Source: Aristolochia californica (taxonomy: Eukaryota > Streptophyta > Magnoliopsida > Piperales > Aristolochiaceae). From it: a DNA stretch of 64,000 bases. Position numbers and translations under genes: made by a program. The stretch is taken from contig JARWKL010000009.1 of the NCBI GenBank assembly GCA_029961685.1, positions 31,369,708-31,433,707 on the forward strand. Direction: 5' to 3'. Within the stretch, counting starts at the first letter, position 1; every line of letters starts with the position of its first letter. The notes beneath the pieces were generated by a model. That model was not told the DNA's origin. It ran no database searches and was given only the letters and a program-made list of their open reading frames with translations. Shown here piece by piece: positions 34,401 to 46,700 of the stretch.

Positions 34401-35976
34401 GAATAGGGAAGATTATTAAGAGACAAAAATAATGTGGACATATCTGATATGTGCATAGATACACCACAATCAATAACACACGAAGAGACTGGAGTCGAGT
34501 GGAATGTAGACATATTTGACCTTGTCATGTTAGATGTGGTAGGGAAGCATTCTGTGTCATGGACGAGGAAGATGCAGCTTGCTGTGCTATGTGTTGAGCC
34601 AATTGTTGAAGCTCATCTAGAGTACTAGGAACAATGTCCACCACACTAGAAGAAGATGTTCCACCTTCAGGAACACTTGAGTTGGCCCAGAAAGGTTTAC
34701 CAAATTTATTCCAACATTGGTCTGAAAAATGATTTGTTCGCCCACAATGAGCACACTTTGTTTCATTACTACCATTATTGCAAACTCTTCCCTGGCCAAA
34801 TGTCTCCTTCACTCATCCTCATCTACCCCATCCTTGTCCACAGGGTGTCTTTGAACAATTTTGAGCAAGCTGAATATTATGGGTAAAAACCTCTATTGCT
34901 TGCATTATTCCATTAAAAGTTTGGGTGAATGATGAAACAACATCTTTTGCAAGTATCTGGGCCCAAACTGCATCGTATTCAAGGCCTAAACTATTAAAAA
35001 AATTAGCTACATAAACCTGTCTTTGTTGCTTCCTACATTCATCTCCTTGGTAGTAAAGGGATGATAAATCTTAATTTCCTATAAAATACTATTAATTCGC
35101 TGAAATAATGAATAACTGATCTATCCCCTCTTTCAAGTCTGCCATACAACTCATATATCCTAGATAAATTGCTTTCTTAATCATAAAAAGATTCTAGAGA
35201 TGTCCACATTTGCTTCGAGATCTCATAGTTCATAACTTGTTTTCTGAATTTCAACTTCATGCTATTGAGTAATATGTCATGACTTGACTATCCGCTATTT
35301 CCCAATCATTAGTCATTTGGTCATGAGGGTTATCCCTCAAGTATTTCATCTTCCTCTAAGCCTTAAGATAAATCTGAATAGGCCTCAACCAGCCCAAATA
35401 ATTTGATTTATTCAACTTCTCTGTGGTAATTACAATAGTATCCTTACCCTCGGAATTACTAGACTCCTTTGCTGGTGTGTGCTCACACCAGGCATGCAAG
35501 AATACACTAACACACCAACCAGCACCAAGAAATCACCAAAATACACTGTAAATGCCTAGAGGAAGTGATCCCACACACGACTGAAAAATTAGGGCTCCAG
35601 AAGCACAAATTGAAATCAGTATACTGCAACTATTTCGTATTGACAGAATACAAGCTAAGGGGAAAGTCATTTTAGGCTGACATTAGCCCTGAAGATGATG
35701 ATGAAGGCAATTTGCAGGTCTGGAATACCTATGCAAGCATAGGATTAGGAAAAAACTCCCAAACAACCCTGTAGGGGCACAAGAATTCATAAAGTTGTTC
35801 AATTGACAGCACACACAATTAATCCTTGGATTATGACAGTAGAAAGGGGAAATATGCCATCTAACTTCAATAAAAAAAAATCATGAAAATTTTCTTTCTT
35901 GGATAAGTCACAAACTTAGAGAATGAGGGAAAGAAGGTTTGGGCCCCGTAACAACAGGATCAGTGCTTTAATACCA

Positions 35977-36302
35977 TGCAGAAAATAATAATAATAGAAC
36001 AGAGAAAAGAGAGAAATGAGAAGAGAGGAGTGCACAAGAGAGATAGGGAGTGTGAGCGTGAAGCATTAGTCGGGGGTCAGAAATCGACCCCTTTCCGTAT
36101 TATATACTCACTTTAAGTAAAAAGAACATTAAATCACAATGATGCCCCTCTACACATAAACATTTAGAACTCTCTAAATACAATTCAGAATAAAATGAGA
36201 ATTAAACCATAAAACTTTAACATGAACACCAACTTCCAACTATCCTATGAGGGACATACAACCATAGTAAATGACTAAAATACCCCTATGCATGTGTTTC
36301 TA
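35977..36302 (-). repeat. 5' LTR of Copia-1
   Basis: It lies immediately beside the tRNA-Met primer-binding site at 35965-35976, so it is the 5' LTR of a minus-strand element. The terminal CA is mutated to TA. It matches 31170-31459. Confidence 0.82.
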
Positions 36303-37414
36303 TTTAGTGGAATGTGTGAGAGAATTGCATATGACACTTAAATCTAGGAGAGTCATCTACTTAAATCAATTGAGTCACAGAAATGTCATTACCACATGAG
36401 CTTTATGTGATTCAACTGCTTTAAGTAGAAGAGTACACCAAGTATTTTCAGCACTGAACTCTTTTTCCTCCACCAGTATCTTCTATACTGGTTTCAGTAC
36501 ATTGCAGTACATAAATGGGGATCAAATAACTCCACTCTGCCAGTTGTTTCCTTTTTATTTTCATAAAAGGTTGAGTTGCAAGTCCCATCACCACTGCTTC
36601 CAACACAAGAATTACTTTGAAAGGTACAGTAAGCAGAATTCTGAAGTAACATGGGCTGTAATAGATGTTTCACATGACAGCCTACGCCCCAGTCCCATGA
36701 TAACATGTAGCAGAAGACCATCAGGCTTTTTGATTCAGCTGTACAGAAAACAGAAAACTAACTAGAATCATAACCTATACACAAACATCTTAGCCACACA
36801 TCTACAGTACCTGTGAGTTTTAGGATTTACTTCATTCAGTTTATCAGCACTGAAATATCATGTGCAAGGTAATGTCTTCAGAGTTTCTCTTCTGTTTTTT
36901 TCCAGTGTCTAGAGTTTCTCACTCATAGGCAGGTGAACAATAGATACCAATGAGGTGGCAACTATGGTGCTTTGGTTCCTTGGAGCAGCAAAATGCATAC
37001 CTATGGACAGGAAGATGCAACTATAGGTATCTGGTTTTGTGTTCCAAGGAGCCATATATGTAGCTGGACCAGCAATTTTCTCTCTGATCAAGCAATAGTC
37101 ATATATGTATATATATATATATATATATGTATGTATAAAAAAGTGTCCTAGTAGTTTGAGTGCCCAAAAACTACATGACACTATTGTGCATTGTCCACAA
37201 CTTCTTTCAAGACCTAGGAAACCAGCAAATAGTGGAATCTCATAATTAGCTGTCAAAGCGTCATATAGTTTTGATGCATGCAGTTTCTTATTCTTATACT
37301 AGAGTTCGTGTTCTTCCAAGACAGCACTGTCCTTGGACATAAAAATGATGCTAGCATACAACAGAGAAAGACAACAGCCTGAAACTTAACGCTCAAGCAC
37401 CAAGTGCTTACATG
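36303..37414. other. Spacer between two LTR elements
   Basis: No gene was recognised. Short frames at 36502-36765 (plus) and 36909-37256 (minus) have no family motif. An AT microsatellite is at 37101-37137. Confidence 0.5.
37101..37137. repeat. (AT)n microsatellite
   Basis: An AT-dinucleotide tract with a few GT interruptions in the spacer between the two LTR elements. Confidence 0.85.
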
Positions 37415-37419
37415 AACCT

Positions 37420-37668
37420 TGTGAAAATTTATGAACTTGCAATGAAGAAGAGAGGCAACGTGGGAGAAGAGAAAGCTGGAAAAAACAACAACTAACATTT
37501 GAATTTCTGAAAGAAGATGATTAGGGTTCCCTCTTCTCTACTATTTATAACATAAAACAATGATAAAAGACACTAATGCCACTGCTCCCCTTACAACCTT
37601 GAAAATAATATTATATGAGAAAATACTTTCCTAAAAACCTAAGCAAATAGAAATTATATCTTCTAATA
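37420..37668 (-). repeat. 3' LTR of the non-autonomous element
   Basis: It starts TGTGAAAATT and ends AATA next to the polypurine tract. It shares the AACATAAAACAATGATAAAA-type block with 39035-39211. Confidence 0.85.
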
Positions 37669-39034
37669 CTCCCCCTTAGGCTGGAGTTTCTGACTTCGGC
37701 TTGTTATATAGTATATCAAAATGAAAATCATAATATGTTTAGCTTCAACTTGTCTTCTACTTCAGCTTGCACTTGATCACTTCTCAAAAGCTGCATCTTT
37801 TATTCTCCCTCTTACTTGGATGTCTTGAAAAAACTTGGCTCTAATCACCAACTTTGGTCAAACTTCACCACCTCTTGAAACACTTCATTGTATGCTCTTC
37901 CAAATACCTAATTCCATTGTACTTCTACTTTTTCCCCTCAAGGTGGGAATCAAAATAACACCAAGAGACCCAGCTTACCAATATTATATATGAGAGAATA
38001 AACATCACTCCTAACTACTCTAGAAGATTCCAAACATTAGTACCCCTAGGTCAAAAAAGAGTTAAGAGAAACCAGCTTACCCACTTTTAAAGGTGCCAGC
38101 ACATTCACCCACTTTTAAGGATGCAAAACAATCTAACTTGACTCAACTCAAGCTGAATTTGGCACACTCTAGCTCTACCAGGGAGTAGGCCTATGTCATT
38201 GCTCCGAAGTGTTAAAAAAAATACGATTGAAGTTTAACAGCCTTGAACATTAACTCAAATGCTGTCTCTAACGTGAGACACATACTTAAACCATTCACCC
38301 TACCACAGGCATGGACAAGGATAGAACAAAAGTGACGTGTTCTTTACATGCATTTAGAGATCAAATAAGATAGGATAACCAAAATATAGAAAGTTAGCAT
38401 AAGCTGAATTCTGAATTCCATGCACCATATCTCAAAGCACATATCTAAGAGGAACCAAATTAGGATTCTTTCACTAGAGTTTGAAAGAAAATAGGAGACT
38501 TGCACAGAGTAAGAATAACAACTCAAAAAGGGAGAAAAAATCGGTTTAAAGTTCATATTTCCACATGTAGCAGGCTGCCAACATGACCTTTGATGCTTAT
38601 GATGTTAACATCTCTAGATTGAAAAACGGCTTGTCGGCTTAGAAAATGGAGTCACAAAGCTTTGTTTTGAAATATAATTCTTTATTTAAATTTCTGTTCT
38701 TGATGGCACAAAATGTCTATAAAAATGAAGATTCTTGCTGTCTCTCAATATTTCCTATTGCCTGATTTTTGTTGCTTCAGATGTCAACTTCTTTTTATAG
38801 AAAACTCCGATTGCCAAAAAAAAATTTGTTTTAGAAACTAAACTAAAAGAACTTTCCATCAATATATAATTTTTAATATGGAAAGTGTGCTAAGATGATG
38901 TCCACTCCAGGGGAAAAATGGGTGTTGGGACTAGAAACATCAATGAGAAAGAAAGCTTATCTTTTTTTCTTCTTCTACCTCTTCTTTTTCTTCTTCCCCT
39001 TCTTCTCCATCTCAGGGCAATTGCTTTGATACCA

Positions 39035-39211
39035 TGTGAAATTTTATGAAGTTACAATGAAAGAGAGAAACAATGTGTTCTCTACTATTTATAACATAAA
39101 ATAATGATAAAAGCCATTAATGCCCCTACTCCAGTTATACCCTTAGAAATAAAATTATATGAGAAAATACTTTCCTAAAAACCTAGTAAATAGAAATTAC
39201 ATCTTGTAACA
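39035..39211 (-). repeat. 5' LTR of the non-autonomous element
   Basis: It starts TGTGAAATTT and ends TAACA on the plus strand. It is bordered by the primer-binding site on the left and the AACCT target duplication on the right. Confidence 0.87.
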
Positions 39212-39216
39212 AACCT

Positions 39217-40869
39217 AACTCACTAGAAACTGCATACCCATTCATATGATCTTTCTTTGTACAATACTCCTACATCCCACTTCCTTCCACTAAATTTTAA
39301 AACAATGTTTTGAAAATGACCAGAAGAGCAAATTTTGGTATGAAAAATAAGTTTGCTGCATACGTTTAAAAGTCAAATAGCACAAGGGCCCTGTAGACCC
39401 TAACACTCAATCTCATCATGAGTCCATGACAGTCTTGTCTACCAGCAGTAAGTGCAAAATGAAATTACCCAGTCAAAACCTGCTAATTTGGGCAAAGCTC
39501 TTTACTTTTCAATACTAAAACAATGCTCTTTCTATCCTAAAGCCCACCAAAAGTTATTAGTTCACCTTGAATATTTTAAATGAAGAAATTAAATTAAGAG
39601 GTATTTCTATCAACGATCTGTTGCAAAAAATGATGCACTAAATAACATTACTTTTTTTCTTTTAGTTAAAAAAAAAAAACTTCCAGCTAAACTGAACCTT
39701 TTTCTCTGTCGTAGCTTGTATCTTATTAACCTTTTCCCATTTTTTTCCTACTTTCCCTTTTAAAAAGAATACTTCCTGCTTTCATCACTGAAGCAATTTG
39801 ATCTATATCACTTTCTTATTTTGAATTTCAGGTAAGGGTGCAATGAAACAGTACTGCATGCTAGAGACAGCAAGATTAGATTAATTCAGGGATTGCATTC
39901 AGCAGTCCTTGGAGAAAAAATTTGGGTTTTCGCAGTATGCCAATTACTTGTGCATAAATAAGTCATCCCCTCCATGAACCTGTAATTATGAAGATTTCAA
40001 AGTAGCTGCATTGCAATTCTATAGAAGAAGTGGTTGCCACATCAGCCGCTAGACCATCAATCCATTTAAAAAGAGTTAAAAAGTTTGTTAGACACCAAAT
40101 TCTAGAAACCTGGGTCACTGTAGCATTTCTGCAGCTGGATTAGAACTCAACTGAAATAGTGTTCTACAACATTCATAAATCTGATTGACAAAACCATAAA
40201 TCAAACCATGAAGATTACGATCTGAATTTCAAGTATAAAGAATTCATGGAGACTATTTATTAACTGAATATTATTGTTTCATATATAGTAATTTATCACA
40301 AAACTATAGTGAACACCCATCACCAACACAAGGGAAGTGAAGAAGCCAAGTATTACCTGGAGGTACTTAACATATGTTGAAGGAAGATGAAGGAACACAT
40401 ATTGGGGCCTACAAGAAGTCAACCGCAGATTTGGTTAGTATACACAGACTCTTAAACTAGATGTCTAAACAGAGAAAAAGCTTTAGTTAAAAAGGTAAGG
40501 TTATTTCTATACACATGGAGGCTCAAGCAGTTTGTTCCCTATAACTGGAATCTCCATTTCACTATACTAATAATCGATAGCAACATGTATGTCTAGCTAG
40601 TGGTGGTGTTAAGAAGGTCCGGTGTCCTATTATGTGTCCCATATATTACTAATTTTCAACCACTGATTTAGCAAATAATAGTAACTCGGAGCAAACCAAA
40701 TAAACTTCATAACAGTTTTTTTTCTTTGAAAATAACTTCACAACAGTTTTGACAGTAAGAACGTGCAAAAAGTCAACTATCTACTTCTGCAGTACCTGGG
40801 TGGAGATCTTGATGGGCTTTAGAGCTTCATTATACAGTGCATTTGGCATTCATCTGACATTACAAATAC
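39217..40869. other. Spacer downstream of the PPR gene
   Basis: AT-rich sequence with no frame I can support on either strand, and no repeat boundary was recognised. It may include part of the PPR gene 3' UTR. Confidence 0.45.
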
Positions 40870-41175
40870 CAATCAGAAGGACAAGATCAGAATTTTCAAA
40901 TAGTCCTATAGATGTTGAATTGATACCCCTTCAAAATTTGTCATCTGGAACAAAACCTCTCTGAAGCATCTCATCATGCAACTGCAATGACTCTTGTAAT
41001 ATATCCTTCATAACGGTAGAGTTTTTCATATCAATCAGAAGGACAGGATCAAAATTTTGTAGTCCTATAGTTGTTGAATTCATTTCCTCTTCAAAACTTA
41101 TCATCTGGAACAAAACCTTTCTGAAGCATCTCATCATGCAACCGAAATGCCTCTTTTAATTTATCCTGTGCTACA
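40870..41175 (-). repeat. Tandem duplication of the PPR gene 3' tail
   Basis: Two direct units, starting at 40870 and 41032 (period about 162 bp), match over roughly 145 bp. Each begins CAATCAGAAGGACA and contains GGAACAAAACCT and GAAGCATCTCATCATGCAAC. The upstream-lying unit holds the real end of the PPR gene (HDEMLQKGFVPDDKF then stop). The other holds a diverged copy of the same tail (HDEMLQRGFVPDDKF, stop) that lies downstream of the functional stop. Confidence 0.8.
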
Positions 41176-43247
41176 TATCCATTAATCAAAGAAGTATATG
41201 TAGATCTATCAGGCTCTAAACCTCTTTTGACCATCTTTTTACAGGTCATATCAGCTTCTCGCATTTTACCTTGTTCACAAAATCCGTTTAACAGAATATT
41301 ATATGTCTTAGTATCCGGCAAAACACCATGCATGTCCATCTTATCAATATAAGCAAAAGCTTCTGACATCCTTTCTTCTTTCACTAGTCCATGAATAAGA
41401 GTATTATATGTCACCCTATCAGGAGTTATACCTTCTATAGTCATTTTATTCAAGAATTTTTCTGCTTGATCTACACTGCCTGACCAACAGTAGCCTTTAA
41501 TGATAGAGTTATAAGTTACAATGGTAGGTAGAATCCCTTCTTCTACCATCTCATCCCATAACCTGAGTGCATCGTAGACAAGACCTTTACTACACAGTTC
41601 ATTAATAAAAATACTGTATGTAATGTGATTTGGAAAAATTTCTCTACGAGTCATATCATTCCACAGTTCATTAGCTTTCTCCAAGTCACCTTCCTTGCAA
41701 AGCCCATCAATCAAAGTATTGAAGGTTACAACATCTGGTTTCAAATTTCTTTCCATCATCATTTCAAACAAACTTAAAGCTTTTCCAACATTACCAGCTT
41801 TGCAATAACCATTGATTAGAATTGTAAATGTGCAATGATCAGGAGCAATCCCTCTTTGTACCATTTCTCCAAAAAGATTATTAGCATCTGATAACCTTTT
41901 CACCTTGCACATCCCATTTAAGATTGCATTATATGTTCTAATGTCTGGGACACAACCTTGCTCAACCATTTCATCTCGTACCTTAAGGGCATCTGAGAGT
42001 AAACCACCTTGACAAAACCCGCTGATAAGCATTGTGTAAATCACACTGTCAGGCACTAGACCAATTGCCTTCATATCCTTTAAATAGAGTAATGCTTGAT
42101 CAATTTTGCCTTTCCTAGTAAACAACCCAATAACAAAGCTAAAAGTCACCAAATCAGGAACAAGACGGTGACCCAACATCTCTTTATAAATCTTCACAGC
42201 CTCAACAATATTACCGGTCCTGCAACACCCATTAAGAAGTATATTATAGGTCGAGGTGTTCGGGTCTAGTCCAAGTTCAAGCATAATTCCCAAACATTCT
42301 ATAGCCTTCATATAGTTTCCACTTCTGCAAAGCCCATTCATCAATGAATTGTAGGTCTGCACTTCAGGTTTTAAACCTTTGTCTGACATAGAGTTCATCA
42401 AACAAAATGCTTCTTCCATAAGCCCGTCACGGCAATGTGCTTCAATTAATGTGTTGTAAGTCACAGTATCCGGAAAAACACCTTTTTCCTCCATTTCAGA
42501 TAAAAATAATTTAAGCTTATCCATCTGTCTTTGTTTGCACAATGCATTAACCATTATGTTCAAGGTATAAATATTTAATTGAACATTACTCCCAACTAAT
42601 TCTGCATATATCTCCCAAGCCATGTGAACCCAACCGGTCTTAACTAACCCACCTAAAAGACTATTAGACGCATTAATGGACGGCACAAAACCCTTACTCT
42701 TCAAAATTCTGAACGCCTCCGAAGCTTCTCTCAATTTTCTAGCTTGGACATAAGTTCTGACAAGGAGATCAAATACCAGGGGGTTCGAATTACAATTCTG
42801 GTAAGTGGATAGCATAGAACTAACGATTTCAGCCCTTGAGGCGCCACTTTTTCGAACCATTCTGAGAACCAACGCTTGGGCGTCTGAACTTCTTCGACTC
42901 CTGACTAGTATATGAATCATGGCGCTTAAGGACTCTGAAGAGTGCTTAAAATTAGATTTTCTTGAGAAGTTATCAATAAACTTTTGAGCCAAGAGCAAGT
43001 TTTTACTGCATTTGAAGAGCACATTGACGACGATAGCGGGGCTAGAAACACGAGAAAGATCAACAGCCCCGTGTTCGAGGTCCCTCAAGATCTTGTCTGT
43101 AATGAAATTATCGGAGACGGTTTCCAGAAATCCGGTAGGAAGGGTGGCATTTGTGCCTTTTTCTATTTTACGGCTTTGAAAGATGTGAGCTGGAGAGGAG
43201 TGAGTGTACCTGGGAGCAGCTGTTTCGATTCTTCGAAGAATCGCCAT
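41091..43247 (-). CDS. P-class pentatricopeptide repeat protein (At5g01110-like)
   Basis: An intronless gene of 718 codons, as most plant PPR genes are. From about residue 155 to the end there is an unbroken run of about sixteen 35-residue PPR motifs with the P-class pattern (VTYNTLI, GLCKEG, ANELWNDM, PD/PN at motif ends). There is no E or DYW extension, and it stops three residues after the last motif (DDKF). The N-terminus MAILRRIETAAPRYTHSS is basic and hydroxylated, which fits a mitochondrial presequence. An in-frame TGA lies ten codons before the ATG, which supports this start. The C-terminal HDEMLQKGFVPDDKF is close to what I recall of Arabidopsis At5g01110. P-class PPRs bind organellar RNA and affect its processing or stability; the target is unknown. 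Confidence 0.92.
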   Translation of the reverse strand: MAILRRIETAAPRYTHSSPAHIFQSRKIEKGTNATLPTGFLETVSDNFITDKILRDLEHGAVDLSRVSSPAIVVNVLFKCSKNLLLAQKFIDNFSRKSNFKHSSESLSAMIHILVRSRRSSDAQALVLRMVRKSGASRAEIVSSMLSTYQNCNSNPLVFDLLVRTYVQARKLREASEAFRILKSKGFVPSINASNSLLGGLVKTGWVHMAWEIYAELVGSNVQLNIYTLNIMVNALCKQRQMDKLKLFLSEMEEKGVFPDTVTYNTLIEAHCRDGLMEEAFCLMNSMSDKGLKPEVQTYNSLMNGLCRSGNYMKAIECLGIMLELGLDPNTSTYNILLNGCCRTGNIVEAVKIYKEMLGHRLVPDLVTFSFVIGLFTRKGKIDQALLYLKDMKAIGLVPDSVIYTMLISGFCQGGLLSDALKVRDEMVEQGCVPDIRTYNAILNGMCKVKRLSDANNLFGEMVQRGIAPDHCTFTILINGYCKAGNVGKALSLFEMMMERNLKPDVVTFNTLIDGLCKEGDLEKANELWNDMTRREIFPNHITYSIFINELCSKGLVYDALRLWDEMVEEGILPTIVTYNSIIKGYCWSGSVDQAEKFLNKMTIEGITPDRVTYNTLIHGLVKEERMSEAFAYIDKMDMHGVLPDTKTYNILLNGFCEQGKMREADMTCKKMVKRGLEPDRSTYTSLINGYVAQDKLKEAFRLHDEMLQKGFVPDDKF

Positions 43248-43774
43248 TTCTTCAGAGAAGCCGTCGGGAAGGTTTCACCGAGTTTAATGGCACGACAGAT
43301 TTTCCGACTTGTGAAGGTCACTGGGTGTGGTAATTGATCAGAATACGGCTAGCCGGTCTGCAGAGTGCAGACATGATACATGATAGTCGCAGCCTCGGAC
43401 GAGTATACGACATCTCGGAGACTATTAGGTAGGAATCAAAAAGAATCATCGCTCAGGAATATTAAGAAAAATATCGAAATAAAAAAAATTATTTAAGAAA
43501 ATACTGAAGTTTTAAACTATTTTCTACACAGATGATGCTAGTTTCCTCCTTAATTGGGCTCCTTTTTGTAATTGGATCATGCCCTTAGCTACTAATTACC
43601 TGACTTGCCTTTATTGTTTAATATTACAAAAATAACTAGAAATAAATGGTAGATCTACGACGGCACCTTCATCAATTAATTTGGTGATTATAAACCAAAA
43701 GATCCCAGCTTGTTTTCAGATTATCGATCGCATTCCGAAGAAGCACAAACTGCTCTGCTCTGGAGCCCGAACAC
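43248..43774. other. Short intergenic region between PPR and GH127 genes
   Basis: About 530 bp contain the PPR promoter and 5' UTR and the GH127-1 3' UTR, both genes being on the minus strand. No other feature is visible. Confidence 0.6.
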
Positions 43775-46700
43775 TCAAGATTGAATGTAGAAGTAGATGG
43801 TGTAGAATTCATCTTTCATGTTCAACAAGGGTTCCAGCAGGAAATCCCTCTTCGTCCCCTTTGCAGCGAAACTGATGGAATGATAATCTCGCAATCCTTT
43901 ATTCACGTTAAAACTAGCAGCTTTCTGGAACCCTTCGTCGCTACTGTGGAGCTTGCAAGTGACCTCAAGCGTTTCTCTGAAATTACTGTCACTGGACACA
44001 TAGCATTCATCCTCTGCTTCAGATACCAAAGAAATTGAGTGGCTTTTTCCATCCAATCCGGCGACAACCCGGAACGAAGCGGATTTTTCATCCTTGACCG
44101 TAGAAACTGCGAGAGTCTCGTCTTTACCCGTATTGACTACAACCATGCCCGGAAGGTCAAATGGTTCGAGCATGACTGTTTTTCCTATAATCTCGTCTCT
44201 GGAGGAAGAATTCGTAATTGGGTCTTCGGAGAAGAGTCTAAAGGTAGCATGAAGAGCTGACTCTGTGCCGGACTTGGGGAGTTTCTCCATTGTTAGTCTC
44301 TTATCATTGTTAGTGGCTACTAGAGTTTCGTCATCAAAGTCCTGAGAAAGAGAAATGAGTTGCGAATTGTAGGAGGCGGGAATCGGGGAGATCCAGTCTG
44401 AAGGAGATTTAGCAGAACCAGAGTTTAAGTTCCCATCGTCGTCGCCTTTTGAGAAACCAGCAAGAAGGTATGGTCCATAAAGAATTGCCTGAAGAGGACG
44501 GTACTCGGGCCGCTCCTCTGTGGAATCCAATCGATTGCTACAAACTGTTAGTTTTGAGTTGAAGTATAACTTCTGTAACAAGCTAATTGTCCACAATTGA
44601 AGAGGAGAAGCTATACAGGACAATAACAGAGAGTATTGAACCGACAAATTTTACCATTGAGATACTCGGTACGCAGAGTGATGGGAAACTGGAGTGTCAA
44701 TTTGTCACCGGAATCCCACTTTCTTGTCACTGAGAGGGCGCTCCCTGTCATAAAAAACAGAAATCAATCTCTCTGGGAAGAGATGAATCTACATCCAGAA
44801 CATAGTTTCAGTACAGAGAGAAGCTACAAATTAAGACTTTACCAGGAGACGGTAATGATAAATCTTCGCCGTTCAAGACTGCCTTACCGCCCGCCAAATG
44901 GGTCCAACCTGGTACGCGCAGGTACAAGGTTGATTGCTGACCTGCGCCCTGGAAGGAGCCATTCTGATCATTTATTTATGATCTTATCCACGAAAATAAA
45001 CTAATACAGCCATTACATAGCAGCAGTACCTCAGTAGGAGAGAATGCCAGTTCTACTTTAAGATAAGGATCCCATGAAGTAACAGGTTCTACCATCTGGG
45101 TTATCTCAGCTTTTCCTGATCTCCATTTCAGAGAACTGGATATATACTGGATGATGTAAAGGCTTGGGGCATTTCCTTCTTCCTCAAAGTATATGGAGTC
45201 TCCTAACTTTGAAAATGATTCAATTGCTGCACAAAGAAGGATCTTAGTTCTGTATATAGTCGACTAGCATCCTCGAAATTATAAGGCAGATACCTGTCCC
45301 ATAGCAGCACCAGAAAGCGTCGTAGGGTGTTCCCCAGCTATGGTAACTCTTAGCCTTGGAATTCCCTTGTCCCAGTGGAATCATATATATCATCACCCCA
45401 GGATCAGTTCCTCTTTGGATACTCAGGACGCCATTCGTGAGGGCTCTTTCATAGTAATCAGCATAGGCTGTTTCTTTAGTCCATCTGAATAGGTTGCGGG
45501 AAATCTGCAGACAACATTCAGCTTTGGATCATGTCTGATCATTTAGAAACTACGCCTGTGAAGGAAGCAAATTAGAAATTAATGAACCTTGAGCATATTG
45601 TAAGTAGTACATGATTCCTCATCTTCTGTTCCCAACGTAGATGCCAAACGTTTTGGGTCATGCCTACACATAAAATCAAGATATTGAGGTTAAAAATAGA
45701 ATGGAGAATATTAGAGAACTGCTAGTAAGGGGACTTTATAGTTACCAGAACTCCCCAGAAGATGTTCCCCCAGTGGCATAAGAATGAGAACCATTGACAG
45801 TATCCATGAAAAATGTTGCAATGTCCTGCATCGTGGAACAGGCATAAAAAAAGTGGTATACTGAATGAGTAACAAAATATGCTTGATGTGCACTTGAAAT
45901 TGATTAAATTTACCCTGTAAAGTGGGTCTCCAGTAACCTCATAACGCATCTGTGCCCCAACAACAACTGGGATATGGGTGTTCGAGTGAAATCCAGAAAT
46001 GCTATCAACCTACAACGAAGTAAGAACAGAGGAATGATCCATCCATCAAAGAAATTCATATGAATGGATTTTATGTTTGTTTGGTCACACTACATATCAA
46101 AACGAAAGGAAACACTCTCCTACCATTCTCTTGTTCTCACTGAAAGCCAGGAAATTGGAAAAAGAAATACCATCTAACCTCTGGTAAGGAAATCTGACAG
46201 CCAAAGAAGCCATGAATAAAGGGAAAGACTGGCAGTTACCTTCAGAGCAAGATAACCAAGAAAGCATGGTTTATCAAACAGGTGAGCCAGGACCAAATGC
46301 TTTTGATTTCCCTGCAAGGATTTGCAGAAACTAAGCATCCAAACAACACCAACTAACGTGACAGGAATGTGGATCCTGTCCTGCAGTCAAAACTATTGAA
46401 CCAATTCAATAATAAAGAGAACTAAGAGCTATGTTCACTTTACCGTAATGGTGTATAGCCTGTAAAGAACATCATTCATGCCACCAGTTTCCTCATTAAG
46501 GGATGCATAGTGCCTCTCTATACTGTGTTCCTGAATTACATTTTGCACCCGATCACTGAAGTAGTCAACCATCCACTGCAACATTTTTAGAGCTTGTTCG
46601 TTCCCTGCAAGTGTGTATTGATCCAGAAGGCCTGCGAGGATCTGTGCTCACGAAGACATTTCACACCATTTGGGTAAACCAAAATATTTTTATAAAGCCA

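Larger units (their letters stand above)
31170..36302 (-). mobile_element. Degenerate Ty1/Copia LTR retrotransposon (Copia-1)
   Basis: A minus-oriented element of about 5.1 kb with LTRs at 31170-31459 and 35977-36302. A primer-binding site complementary to initiator tRNA-Met lies at 35965-35976 (TGGTATTAAAGC on the minus strand). A purine-rich tract (GAAAGGGAGTAT) lies next to the 3' LTR. Going along the minus strand, remains appear in Copia order: UBN2-type gag (about 35470-34830), CCHC knuckle CAHCGRTNHFSDQC (34525-34812), protease core CVIDCGVSMHIS where DSG has become DCG (34298-34528), GAG-pre-integrase (34048-34329), integrase core (about 33339-34035), reverse transcriptase with YVDD (32267-32449) and RT/RNase H remains (31932-32240). 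Stops and frameshifts are frequent. LTRs differ clearly and no matching target duplication is visible, which fits an old insertion. Confidence 0.85.
37420..39211 (-). mobile_element. Small non-autonomous LTR retrotransposon
   Basis: A complete 1.8-kb element. LTRs lie at 37420-37668 (249 bp) and 39035-39211 (177 bp). A perfect tRNA-Met-type primer-binding site is at 39023-39034 (TGGTATCAAAGC on minus), directly beside the right LTR. A polypurine tract (CCTAAGGGGGAGTA on minus) lies beside the left LTR. The flanks are identical 5-bp target duplications, AACCT at 37415-37419 and 39212-39216. The 1.35-kb interior has no coding frame and no gag or pol motif, so it must use another element's proteins. 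Its size is between TRIM and LARD classes. The left LTR has about 65 bp not present in the right. Otherwise the LTRs differ by roughly a tenth, so the insertion is not recent. Confidence 0.85.
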
